From JBLHKW01 sp047618565 (lineage in GTDB: Bacteria > Planctomycetota > UBA1135 > GCA-002686595), in the NCBI GenBank assembly GCA_047618565.1, contig JBLHKW010000096.1, forward strand, positions 1 through 20,625: DNA of 20,625 bases. The letters run 5' to 3'. Of this stretch, positions 1 through 7,410 are shown one piece after another. The translations under genes and the position numbers were made by a program. The notes under the pieces were generated by a model, which saw nothing but the letters and a program-made list of their open reading frames with translations, did no database searches and was not told the DNA's origin. Position 1 is the first letter of the stretch, and each line of letters begins with the position of its first letter.

Positions 1-2258
1 ACGCCATCGGCGTCGACAACGCGGTGCCCGACAGTGTTGGCGACTACAGCGACACCGCCGCGGACCTGGGCTTCCGCGCGATCAGCAATCGGACCTTCGA
101 CGAGGGCACTGCGCCCCTGGGTGGGGTCGAACGTCTGCTCGAGTATCCGGTCATCAGCGTGCGCAACGCCACCGGACCGATCGACCTGCACGCGCACCCC
201 GAGCTCTACGACGCCAATGTCATCGCCGCCGGGCAGAACGCGAACGGCACCGCCATCACGAATTCACCGCTGGCGCGCCTCTACCAGGAACAGGTGGCGT
301 TCACCTGCGGCGACTGCCACCTCGGCAGCGCAGGCGCGAACAACCGCTACGGGGACTACCGCTCGTCGGGCTGCACATCGTGTCACATGCAGTACAGCCT
401 GGACGGCCGCAGCCGTATCAGCGATCCAAACGTGAACAAGGACGAGCCGGCCGACCCGGACGACATCGACGCCCCCGAGCGGCCGCACGTGGCGCGTCAC
501 ATGATCCGTAGCGTGCACAAGACTCTTCCGAGCGGCGAGCAGATCCAGGGCATCAACGACTACGCCTGCGCCGGATGCCATCAGGGCTCGAACCGCACGG
601 TCATGCAGTACTGGGGCATCCGCCTCGACCAGAACCAGGACGTGCGTCGCAACCTGCAGTACCCGGCCAATCCGGCCTCGTACCGCAACACCAACGGCGA
701 CACGCGACTCTTCGACCCGCTGGTCGGCAACACGGAGTTCAACGGGCGCAACCGTAACCAGTACCTCCTCGAAGAGGACTACGACGGCGACGGGCGCGAT
801 GACACGCCGCCCGATGTGCATTACGAGGCGGGCCTGGGCTGCATCGACTGCCACGGTAGCTTCGATCTGCACGGAGGCGACGTGAACGACTCGGTCAACG
901 CTCAGATCCTGAGCCGCATGGACCAGGCCGTCGCGATCCGCTGCGAGAGCTGCCACGGCGCGGCAGATGCCTACGCGCCCACGGTGGCGGGCACCACCAT
1001 CAACGGCGATCAGGGCCAGGTCGCGGTCGACTCGATGGGTAACACGCTGCCACACGTCGTGCTCGAGGGCGACGGCAACTACTACCTGTACAGCCGCCTG
1101 ACGGGCGTCAAGCACTACCTATCGCAGACCAAGGACACGATCGTCGACGCTGGCAAGTTCGATCCGTTCTCGGGCGACCCGGTCTACAGCGAGATGGCGT
1201 CCTACGCCATGGGCACCGCCGACGGGCTCACATCCACGGGCATCGGTCCGCTCCAGACGGGCGCGCCCAGCGGGTTCAGCCACGGCTCGTCCAACGTGAG
1301 CTGCGCCACGTGTCACGCGTCCTGGACCAACTCGTGCATCGGATGCCACCTGGTAGGTGAGTACAACACCGGCAACAACTTCAGCAACATCACTGGCGAG
1401 CGCATCGTGTTCCGCGAGGACGAGGCGCAGTTCGTGTACCAGTCGCCGGTCCCGTTCCAGCTGGGAGTCGGCCCGAGCAACAAGATCGTGCCGATCGCCG
1501 GCAACACCGAGATGTTCTTCCAGTGGAAGGACAAGGAGGGTGACCTGTCGCCGATCTTCGCCTTCTCGGACCGCAACGCTCAGGGCAACAACCAGGTGAC
1601 GACCAACCACCCATCGCTCAGCCACAACGCGATGATGCCGCACTCGATCCGCGGCAAGGTCACCAGCCAGAACGAGGGCCCGCGCTACTGCGTGGCCTGC
1701 CACCTGACCACTGACGGGCTCACCAACTTCGGAACCGAGTACGCAACGCTGCAGGGCGCGATGCAGAGCCCGACCCTGGATGGCCTGACCGAGAGCTTCT
1801 TCGACGTGATGCGCGATCACATCGGCAAGAACCCCGGAAACCAGATGAACTCGCCCCTGTGGGTGCACATGGTCGCCGGCCTGGGTACCGGCCTGTTCCT
1901 GTTCGACGAGAACGGCTGCGCCATCAACTCACTCGACACCAACGTGGACCGCTACGGGTGCGAGAACGTGGCCCCGGCCGACGTCACGCTCGACCTCAGC
2001 CGCACGCGTTACAACCTCGACCGCATCGTCGACGAGGCCGGCGTGCCGACCGGGTCCAACAACCACGCTCTGCTCGAGAATACGGGGGCCAGCCTGCGGG
2101 CCGGTACGGCCGACCCGGAGTTCGCGGGCCCCCTGACGGGCTCGTTGATCCAGCGCCTGACCAACACCAACCCGGCCATCGGGATCATCCTGGACGCCTG
2201 GGTCGACGCCAACGGTCAGCCGAACGCGGCCCTGACCGCAATCCTGAACGGACTGTAG
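1..2258 (+). CDS. Multiheme c-type cytochrome, 5'-truncated by window edge
   Basis: The frame is open to the left edge (first complete codon at base 3), so the GTG at base 24 is probably internal and the true start with its export signal lies outside the window. Eight CxxCH heme-c attachment motifs are visible, with their first cysteines encoded at bases 306, 372, 567, 840, 942, 1302, 1335 and 1689 (CGDCH, CTSCH, CAGCH, CIDCH, CESCH, CATCH, CIGCH, CVACH). Between the third and fourth is an acidic DGDGRDD stretch (about base 780) resembling a calcium-binding loop. The last 560 bases carry no heme motif. Such proteins are exported and carry electrons between periplasmic or surface redox partners; the exact partner cannot be told. 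The product ends in NGL and is followed 59 bases later by a GNAT gene on the same strand. The multiheme assignment is secure; the specific family is not recognised, and more hemes may lie upstream. Confidence 0.88.
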   Translation, partial: AIGVDNAVPDSVGDYSDTAADLGFRAISNRTFDEGTAPLGGVERLLEYPVISVRNATGPIDLHAHPELYDANVIAAGQNANGTAITNSPLARLYQEQVAFTCGDCHLGSAGANNRYGDYRSSGCTSCHMQYSLDGRSRISDPNVNKDEPADPDDIDAPERPHVARHMIRSVHKTLPSGEQIQGINDYACAGCHQGSNRTVMQYWGIRLDQNQDVRRNLQYPANPASYRNTNGDTRLFDPLVGNTEFNGRNRNQYLLEEDYDGDGRDDTPPDVHYEAGLGCIDCHGSFDLHGGDVNDSVNAQILSRMDQAVAIRCESCHGAADAYAPTVAGTTINGDQGQVAVDSMGNTLPHVVLEGDGNYYLYSRLTGVKHYLSQTKDTIVDAGKFDPFSGDPVYSEMASYAMGTADGLTSTGIGPLQTGAPSGFSHGSSNVSCATCHASWTNSCIGCHLVGEYNTGNNFSNITGERIVFREDEAQFVYQSPVPFQLGVGPSNKIVPIAGNTEMFFQWKDKEGDLSPIFAFSDRNAQGNNQVTTNHPSLSHNAMMPHSIRGKVTSQNEGPRYCVACHLTTDGLTNFGTEYATLQGAMQSPTLDGLTESFFDVMRDHIGKNPGNQMNSPLWVHMVAGLGTGLFLFDENGCAINSLDTNVDRYGCENVAPADVTLDLSRTRYNLDRIVDEAGVPTGSNNHALLENTGASLRAGTADPEFAGPLTGSLIQRLTNTNPAIGIILDAWVDANGQPNAALTAILNGL

Positions 2259-2317
2259 TCCGAGGTCGCGGCCAGAAACCGGGAACCTGGGGCATCGCCA
2301 TTGCGTCCCAAGGGAGC

Positions 2318-2860
2318 ATGAGAGCTTCCCTGAGGACGGAGCTCCTGGATCGCGCCTACCTGGATGCGGACAGGAGGGCATTGCTCGATCTCGACCCGAG
2401 CAACCGGGACGCGGGCTGGAATTCCGGGCAGCTGGATTTCTTCCTGGCCCAGGAGCGAGCGGGTTTCAGGGTCATCGCCCACCGCACCGAGACGGCGACG
2501 CCGATCGCGTTTTACGCCATCAAGCACCACCAGGGCGCCCTCTTCATCAGCAACCTCATGGTCGCTCGGCGCTGGCGACGGCAGGGAATCGGGAGCTTCG
2601 CCATGGACCGAATCGTCCGTATCGCCAGCAAGCTGGAGTGCGAACGGGTCACGATCGAGGTCCAGGAGAGGAATCTGGCGGCCCAGCTCCTGTGCCAAGC
2701 GCACGGATTCCGGGCCACTGAAATCAGTCCGCGGCAGTTCTCCAGCCAGGACGGATATCGTATGGAACGGCGCCTGGACGGGGATCCTGGGCGCATCTTG
2801 GGCAACGTGGACCGCGATGCGGCCGAGCAGCGGCAGAGCGGAAAGCCCTTCGGCCCCTGA
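2318..2860 (+). CDS. GNAT-family N-acetyltransferase (RimI-like)
   Basis: The 180-residue product matches the GCN5-related acetyltransferase fold, which transfers an acetyl group from acetyl-CoA to an amine. Motif A is clear: ISNLMVARRW followed by RRQGIG (residues about 78-92), the acetyl-CoA pyrophosphate-binding loop. It is followed by the beta-strand VTIEVQ and the N-x-x-A-x-x-L...HGF block (residues about 119-131) typical of RimI-type enzymes. The ATG was chosen because homology begins just after it and a purine-rich AGGGAG lies directly upstream, although the one-base spacer is unusually short. The frame stays open far upstream, but that part overlaps the cytochrome gene and looks non-coding. 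About 25 residues after the conserved domain are not recognisable. The substrate (ribosomal protein N-terminus, other protein or small molecule) cannot be inferred. It may be cotranscribed with the cytochrome. Confidence 0.78.
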   Translation: MRASLRTELLDRAYLDADRRALLDLDPSNRDAGWNSGQLDFFLAQERAGFRVIAHRTETATPIAFYAIKHHQGALFISNLMVARRWRRQGIGSFAMDRIVRIASKLECERVTIEVQERNLAAQLLCQAHGFRATEISPRQFSSQDGYRMERRLDGDPGRILGNVDRDAAEQRQSGKPFGP

Positions 2861-2916
2861 TCATTTCGCCGATTCGGGGTATCGCTAGCCAGTCCGCTGG
2901 ATGACAATAGACGGTT

Positions 2917-3080
2917 AGCTGTCCGTTGAAAAAGTGTTCCGGATGCCAGGGCAGCAGCATCCATTTTGGTGTGGTGCGTGGAAACACAGGCGAATCCGTG
3001 GATTCGCCTGTGTTTCCAGCTGCCATACCAAAGTGGAGCATGCAGCCATGGGGCCGGATGACTTCTTCAACAGCCCACTA
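2917..3080. repeat. Long near-perfect inverted repeat (palindrome) between GNAT and deaD
   Basis: The centre is a perfect 18-bp inverted repeat (2980-2997 against 3000-3017) with only two bases (GT) between the arms. Outside it, both arms continue to match imperfectly for about 55 more bases: 2961-2979 pairs with 3018-3036, and a GTTGAA-x-AAGT-x-x-TCCGG block at 2926-2943 pairs with 3054-3071. In the outermost bases (2917-2925 and 3072-3080) similarity fades. In the inner 37-base arm, four of the six mismatches would still form G-U wobble pairs in RNA. The segment occupies most of the 281-bp gap between two genes, and no protein is recognised in it. It may be a MITE-like element or remnant of an insertion sequence, a transcript-end structure for the GNAT gene, or a structured leader of deaD. 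The repeat itself is directly visible; its role is inferred. Confidence 0.9.
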
Positions 3081-3141
3081 GATCTGCACTGGATCCAACT
3101 CACGGCAAGCCCCCCCCGCCCGACCAACACGGGCAATCGAA

Positions 3142-4926
3142 ATGTCCGATAACGCCACGGTGAATTCACCCTCCCCGGGATTCGAAACCCTGGGACTCCC
3201 CCAATTCCTCCTCGACGCCCTCACCGAGGTGGGCTACGAGGCTGCGTCGCCGATCCAGGCGCGCACGATCCCGCCCCTGCTCGAGGGTCGGGACATCGTG
3301 GGCCAGGCTCAGACCGGCACCGGCAAGACGGCGGCCTTCGCGCTGCCCATGCTGGCACGCATCGACCTGGAGCTAACCAAGCCCCAGGTGCTGGTGCTCA
3401 CGCCGACACGCGAGCTTGCGATCCAGGTCGCCGAATCGTTCCAGCGCTACGCGCACACGATGCCGGGTTTCCACGTGCTGCCGATCTACGGCGGCCAGGC
3501 TTACTCGCTTCAGCTGCGCCCCTTGCGCCGCGGCGTGCATGTCGTCGTCGGCACGCCGGGACGCGTGACGGATCACATCCGGCGCGGCACGCTGGACCTC
3601 AGCGAGCTCAAGGGCGTCGTCCTGGACGAGGCCGATGAGATGCTGCACATGGGTTTCATCGACGATGTCACCTGGATCCTCGACAAGACCCCCAAATCGC
3701 GTCAGATCGCCCTCTTCTCGGCGACCATGCCGGACGTCATCCGACGCGTGGCGAAGACCTACCTCAGGGAGCCCGAGGAGATCCTCATCCGTGAGCACCA
3801 CGCCACGGCCAACCTGATCCGGCAGCGTTATCAAGTCGTCAGCGGACCGCGCAAGCTGGAGGCGCTCACGCGCATCCTCGAGGTCGAGGAGTTCGACGGC
3901 ATGCTGGTCTTCGTAAGGACGCGCCACTCGACCGCCATCCTGGCCGAGAAGCTCGAGGCGCGCGGCTACGCGGCAGCCCCCCTGAGCGGTGATGTCGCAC
4001 AGATTCAACGCGAACGCACGATCGACAGGCTCAAGAAGGGCCAGCTCGACATCGTGGTCGCCACCGATGTGGCCGCCCGCGGCCTGGACGTGGAGCGCAT
4101 CAGTCACGTGATCAACTTCGACGTCCCGACGGACACGGAAGCTTACGTGCACCGCATCGGTCGGACCGGCCGCGCTGGCCGTACGGGCGACGCGATCCTG
4201 TTCGTCTCGCCGCGCGAGAAACGCATGCTGCGATCGATCGAGCGCGTCGTCCGGCGCGACCTCGAGCCGATGAAGCTGCCCTCGACAGCCGACGTCAACC
4301 GCACGCGCGTGGCGCGCTTCAAGCGGCGCATCGTCGAGGCCATGGCAGACCCGCAGCTCGACTTCTTCACAGGGGTCGTGCGCGAGGTGCTGGCCGAGAA
4401 CGAGGACGCCGATCCCGAACGGGTGGCCGCGGCCCTGGCGCGCATGGCCCAGGGAGATCAACCGCTGCTGCTCGAAGAGCGCCGTCAGGAGCCCGAGGAG
4501 GGCTTCGGGGGCAACTTCGGCGGTCCCGATCGCCCCGATCGTCCTGGTGACCGCAAGTTCGGACGCCCGGACGGCCCGCGCGACCGGCCCGGACAGCGTG
4601 GCCCCAAGCCCCAGGGTGGAGCGATGGGCCAGGCTACGGAGCACGGGATGGTGCGCTATCGAGTCGAGGTCGGTAACGACCACGGCGTTCGCCCCGGCAG
4701 CATCGTGGGCGCGATAGCCAACGAGGCCGGGCTCGAGGGTCGCTACATCGGTCGCATCGAGATCCACGACGACTTCAGCACGGTCGACCTGCCGGGCGGC
4801 ATGCCCGAGGACGTCTTCCGCGCCCTCGGCCGCGCGCGCGTATGCCAGCGCATGCTGCGTATCTCGCCGGTTCGCGCCGACGGCAAGCCGCCGCGCCGGT
4901 CCAAGAAGGGCAAGCTCGACAAGTAG
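3142..4926 (+). CDS. deaD: DEAD-box ATP-dependent RNA helicase, DeaD/CsdA type
   Basis: The 594-residue product has the full set of DEAD-box motifs in order: the Q motif (FETLGL...SPIQ, residues 14-39), Walker A AQTGTGKT (56-63), PTRELA (88-93), TPGR (138-141), DEAD (162-165), SAT (193-195), ARGLDV (312-317) and HRIGRTGR (337-344). A Gly/Pro/Arg/Asp-rich linker (about 453-503) leads to a C-terminal DbpA-type RNA-binding domain (about 507-582), which places it with DeaD/CsdA and not with short RhlE-like helicases. These enzymes unwind rRNA and mRNA structures during ribosome assembly and cold adaptation in the cytoplasm. The start is set by the beginning of homology; no strong Shine-Dalgarno sequence is seen. 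The gene follows a large palindrome and an eight-C tract (3110-3117), and ends before a convergent hairpin. Family assignment is very secure. Confidence 0.96.
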   Translation: MSDNATVNSPSPGFETLGLPQFLLDALTEVGYEAASPIQARTIPPLLEGRDIVGQAQTGTGKTAAFALPMLARIDLELTKPQVLVLTPTRELAIQVAESFQRYAHTMPGFHVLPIYGGQAYSLQLRPLRRGVHVVVGTPGRVTDHIRRGTLDLSELKGVVLDEADEMLHMGFIDDVTWILDKTPKSRQIALFSATMPDVIRRVAKTYLREPEEILIREHHATANLIRQRYQVVSGPRKLEALTRILEVEEFDGMLVFVRTRHSTAILAEKLEARGYAAAPLSGDVAQIQRERTIDRLKKGQLDIVVATDVAARGLDVERISHVINFDVPTDTEAYVHRIGRTGRAGRTGDAILFVSPREKRMLRSIERVVRRDLEPMKLPSTADVNRTRVARFKRRIVEAMADPQLDFFTGVVREVLAENEDADPERVAAALARMAQGDQPLLLEERRQEPEEGFGGNFGGPDRPDRPGDRKFGRPDGPRDRPGQRGPKPQGGAMGQATEHGMVRYRVEVGNDHGVRPGSIVGAIANEAGLEGRYIGRIEIHDDFSTVDLPGGMPEDVFRALGRARVCQRMLRISPVRADGKPPRRSKKGKLDK

Positions 4927-4961
4927 CGTCACGCGTGGCTCCAGAACGGAGCGCAGAACGA

Positions 4962-5009
4962 GATCAGGACCGCTTCCGCTCGATGGCTCGAGTAGAAGCG
5001 GTCCTGATC
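4962..5009. terminator. Bidirectional terminator-like hairpin between deaD and a convergent gene
   Basis: A perfect 15-bp stem (4962-4976 with 4995-5009) encloses an 18-base loop, which itself contains a second stem of five base pairs (4979-4983 with 4988-4992). It starts 35 bases after the deaD stop and ends 17 bases before the stop of the minus-strand propeller gene, so it can serve both transcripts. No T-tract follows on either strand, so it is not a classical intrinsic terminator; it may act as a bidirectional stopper or mRNA 3'-end stabiliser. Confidence 0.75.
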
Positions 5010-5026
5010 GCCTATCCGGGGCGGCC

Positions 5027-6256
5027 TCAGCCGCCGATCTTGCGGTGGTCGCGGCAGACGAGGTCGCCCATGCTGCTACGGCAGTAGACGCGCCCATCGA
5101 CCAGCACCGGCGTCGTCCAGTAGACGACCTTGTCCTTGGCCTCGAACACCTCGGCCTTCGAGATCTCGGTGTACTCCTCGGGTGACGCCTCGGCGACGAT
5201 CAGCTCGCCCTTCGAGCTCACGATCAGCAGACGTCCGTCGGCCACCATGACCGCACCGTTATCGTAATCACGGACGCTCCAGCGCTTCTCGCCGTCCATC
5301 CCCAGGCAGGTCAGGTTCTTCTCGTCGAAGCCATAGAAGTTGTCCTCCCAGAGCACGACACCGCTCATGTGGCTGCGCATCGACTTGTTCTCCCAGACAA
5401 CCTCGAGCCCTTCGGCGGTCACCTTCACCAGGCCGCAACCCTTGTTGTAGCCCGAGGAGATGAAGAGCTGATCATCGCCCACGAGCACGGGCGTGGCCGC
5501 GTTCACGTCCCACTCGGTCTTCCACTCGTGCATGCCGTGCGCGGAACCGTCCTTGAGGCTGAGGATCGCCAGGCCCTTGCCGTTGAAGACCGCCAGGCGA
5601 GCATCGCCGTCGACGTCGATCGCGAGCGGAGTTCCGTAAGCGTGGCCGTAGTCCTCACTCTCCCAGAGCAGCTTGCCGGTCTTCTTGTCCAGGGCGATCA
5701 CACGCCCAAGGTTCAGGATGATCGTCTCCTCGAGGATCAGCGGCGAGGCCGAGAAACCCCAGATTGGGGTCTCGAGGCCCTTGAACTCCTCCATCAACGC
5801 GCGGTCCCAGAGGACCTCTCCGGTCTCGACCTCGAGACAGTAGAACTGCGCCTCGCGGTTCAACGTGTAGACCCGATCGCCATCGACGGACGGCGTCGTC
5901 AGCGTCCCGCCGGTGTGGTACTGGTTCCAGATCTTCGAGGGGTAGGCGTGGGCCCAGAGCTCCTCGCCGGTCACGGCATCCAGACAGCGAACGACGTCGA
6001 ACTCCATGTCCTTGTCGTAGCCCATCGTGAACAGCTTGCCGTCCACGACGGTGACCGAGGAGTAGCCCATTCCAACCTCGGCAGACCAGACGCTCTGCTC
6101 ACGCCCCTCCGAGTCCCACTCGGTCTCGGTCGAGATCCCGTCCTTGCCGGGACCGCGCCACTGGGCCCAGTCGTCAGCGATGGCACGCGCGCCGGGGACC
6201 GCGACCAGAACAAGGGCAACGGCGCTCATACGGCCGAAATCCAGATACGACTTCAT
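5027..6256 (-). CDS. Secreted PQQ-like beta-propeller repeat protein
   Basis: The 409-residue product starts with a signal peptide (SAVALVLVAVPGARA, residues 11-25) followed by DDWAQWRGP, the entry motif usual in planctomycete PQQ-like propellers. Repeated blades of the type 'LD-x-x-TGE-x-LW' follow (for example DAVTGEELW, EVETGEVLW, DKKTGKLLW), giving a beta-propeller in the periplasm or outside the cell. Some relatives are pyrroloquinoline-quinone dehydrogenases, but no dehydrogenase catalytic set is evident here, so a structural or binding role is as likely. An AGGAG six bases before the ATG fixes the start; the frame extends 55 codons further upstream without coding character. It is the third gene of a minus-strand run after the glycosyltransferase and pseudouridine synthase, with a 143-base gap that may hold its own promoter. 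Confidence 0.88.
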   Translation of the reverse strand: MKSYLDFGRMSAVALVLVAVPGARAIADDWAQWRGPGKDGISTETEWDSEGREQSVWSAEVGMGYSSVTVVDGKLFTMGYDKDMEFDVVRCLDAVTGEELWAHAYPSKIWNQYHTGGTLTTPSVDGDRVYTLNREAQFYCLEVETGEVLWDRALMEEFKGLETPIWGFSASPLILEETIILNLGRVIALDKKTGKLLWESEDYGHAYGTPLAIDVDGDARLAVFNGKGLAILSLKDGSAHGMHEWKTEWDVNAATPVLVGDDQLFISSGYNKGCGLVKVTAEGLEVVWENKSMRSHMSGVVLWEDNFYGFDEKNLTCLGMDGEKRWSVRDYDNGAVMVADGRLLIVSSKGELIVAEASPEEYTEISKAEVFEAKDKVVYWTTPVLVDGRVYCRSSMGDLVCRDHRKIGG

Positions 6257-6262
6257 CGTTAA

Positions 6263-6267
6263 CTCCT
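6263..6267 (-). promoter_or_regulatory. Ribosome binding site AGGAG
   Basis: On the minus strand AGGAG stands six bases before the ATG at 6256. It favours this start over an upstream in-frame ATG near 6421, and it places the hydrophobic signal peptide at the protein's N-terminus. Confidence 0.75.
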
Positions 6268-6399
6268 GCAGGTTTCTCGAATGGATATTACGCTCGGAAC
6301 GCCGAGAGCCTACCAGCTGAATGGCCATCTGGGCCCCATCCGAGTGTGAGGCGTTTGTACACATCTCTGCCCCCCCCGACGGCCCATGGACCAAGAGTG

Positions 6400-7332
6400 C
6401 TAACCCCGGACCCTGTCCCACAGCTCCTGCAGGGACTGCGGCGCAGGAGCCTCGAAAGCGATCCGGCTACCGTCCCCTGGATGATCAAAGGCCAACACCT
6501 GCGCGTGCAGAGCCTGGTGGGTGACGCCGCGAATGCGCTCCACGGATGATTCCGGCCTGTAGAGCTTGTCACCGACGATCGCGTGGCCCAGCGACCAGAG
6601 ATGGACGCGCAGCTGGTGCCGACGCCCGGTGGAAGGATGGCACTCGACGAGCGCATGCTCGCGGAATCGCTCCAGCACCTCCACCTCGGTCAGCGCAGGC
6701 CGGCCCGCTGCATCCAGGCACTGACGGTCCTTGTTGCCGGGCACGGGAGAGAGCGCTCGATCGACCCGAAACGTGTCGCTCTCCGGAACTCCATAGACCA
6801 GCGCCAGATAGCGCTTCTCGACCAGGCGCTCTCGAAACTGACGCCGCAATTCGTCCAGCGCGTGCGGCGTGCGCGCGATCACCAGCAGCCCGCTCGTCTC
6901 ACGATCGAGTCGATGCACGATGCCGGGTCGGTCGCCGTCATCGTCCACGCTGGGCAGTACCCCGAACTCGCGCACGGCGAGCTCGGATACGGAATCGCCA
7001 CGGAACTCACCCGCGGGATGGGTGATCATGCCCGCCGGCTTGTTCACGACCGCGAAGTCATCCTCGACGTGCAGCAGATTGAGTGCGGGAGCCTCCGCCA
7101 CACGCCCGGCCTCCAGCCGTACGGCCAGCGCCTCCCCACCGCGCAGGTTGAAGTTCGAGCGCAGCACCTTGCGGCCATCGAGCTTGATCCGCCCGCGCCG
7201 CACGAGTCGCTGCAGCTGCGAACCGGTGTGCTCGGGCAGGAGCTCGCGCAGGGCCTTATCGAAGCGCTTGCCGGCCAGCTTGCGGGGCACCTCGATGCGC
7301 AGCGGCTCCGATTCGGAATTGTCCACGCGCAT
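6400..7332 (-). CDS. RluA-family RNA pseudouridine synthase
   Basis: The 310-residue product has an N-terminal S4 RNA-binding domain (about residues 18-75, with RFDKALRELLP and RRGRIKLDGRKV). The RluA/RluD catalytic domain follows, with HRLDRETSGLL at 140-150, in which Asp143 is the expected catalytic aspartate, and RRHQLRVHLWSLGHAIVGDKLY further on. It converts selected uridines in 23S rRNA (RluD/RluC-like) or other RNA to pseudouridine in the cytoplasm; which positions cannot be told from sequence. The ATG at 7332 was preferred over one 13 codons upstream because purine-rich sequence precedes it and homology starts directly after. It lies 78 bases downstream of the glycosyltransferase gene on the same strand and may be cotranscribed with it. 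Length and motifs are normal for the family. Confidence 0.93.
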   Translation of the reverse strand: MRVDNSESEPLRIEVPRKLAGKRFDKALRELLPEHTGSQLQRLVRRGRIKLDGRKVLRSNFNLRGGEALAVRLEAGRVAEAPALNLLHVEDDFAVVNKPAGMITHPAGEFRGDSVSELAVREFGVLPSVDDDGDRPGIVHRLDRETSGLLVIARTPHALDELRRQFRERLVEKRYLALVYGVPESDTFRVDRALSPVPGNKDRQCLDAAGRPALTEVEVLERFREHALVECHPSTGRRHQLRVHLWSLGHAIVGDKLYRPESSVERIRGVTHQALHAQVLAFDHPGDGSRIAFEAPAPQSLQELWDRVRG

Positions 7333-7410
7333 ACGATACCCGCTCTCCGTCCCGGATCGGCACCCGCTCATGAAAGCGCTCGAGCGCCGGCTGCCCGAAC
7401 ATCGTCCGTG

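Noticed and set aside
2915..3169. An 84-codon minus-strand frame through the long palindrome, considered as a transposase remnant.
   Set aside because: No transposase motif is visible, and the frame is mostly explained by the palindrome itself.
3373..5097. A 574-codon open frame on the minus strand opposite deaD.
   Set aside because: It is a shadow of the helicase gene in high-G+C sequence: low-complexity, rich in Arg/Ala/Val/Asp, with no recognisable domain, while the opposite strand carries all DEAD-box motifs.
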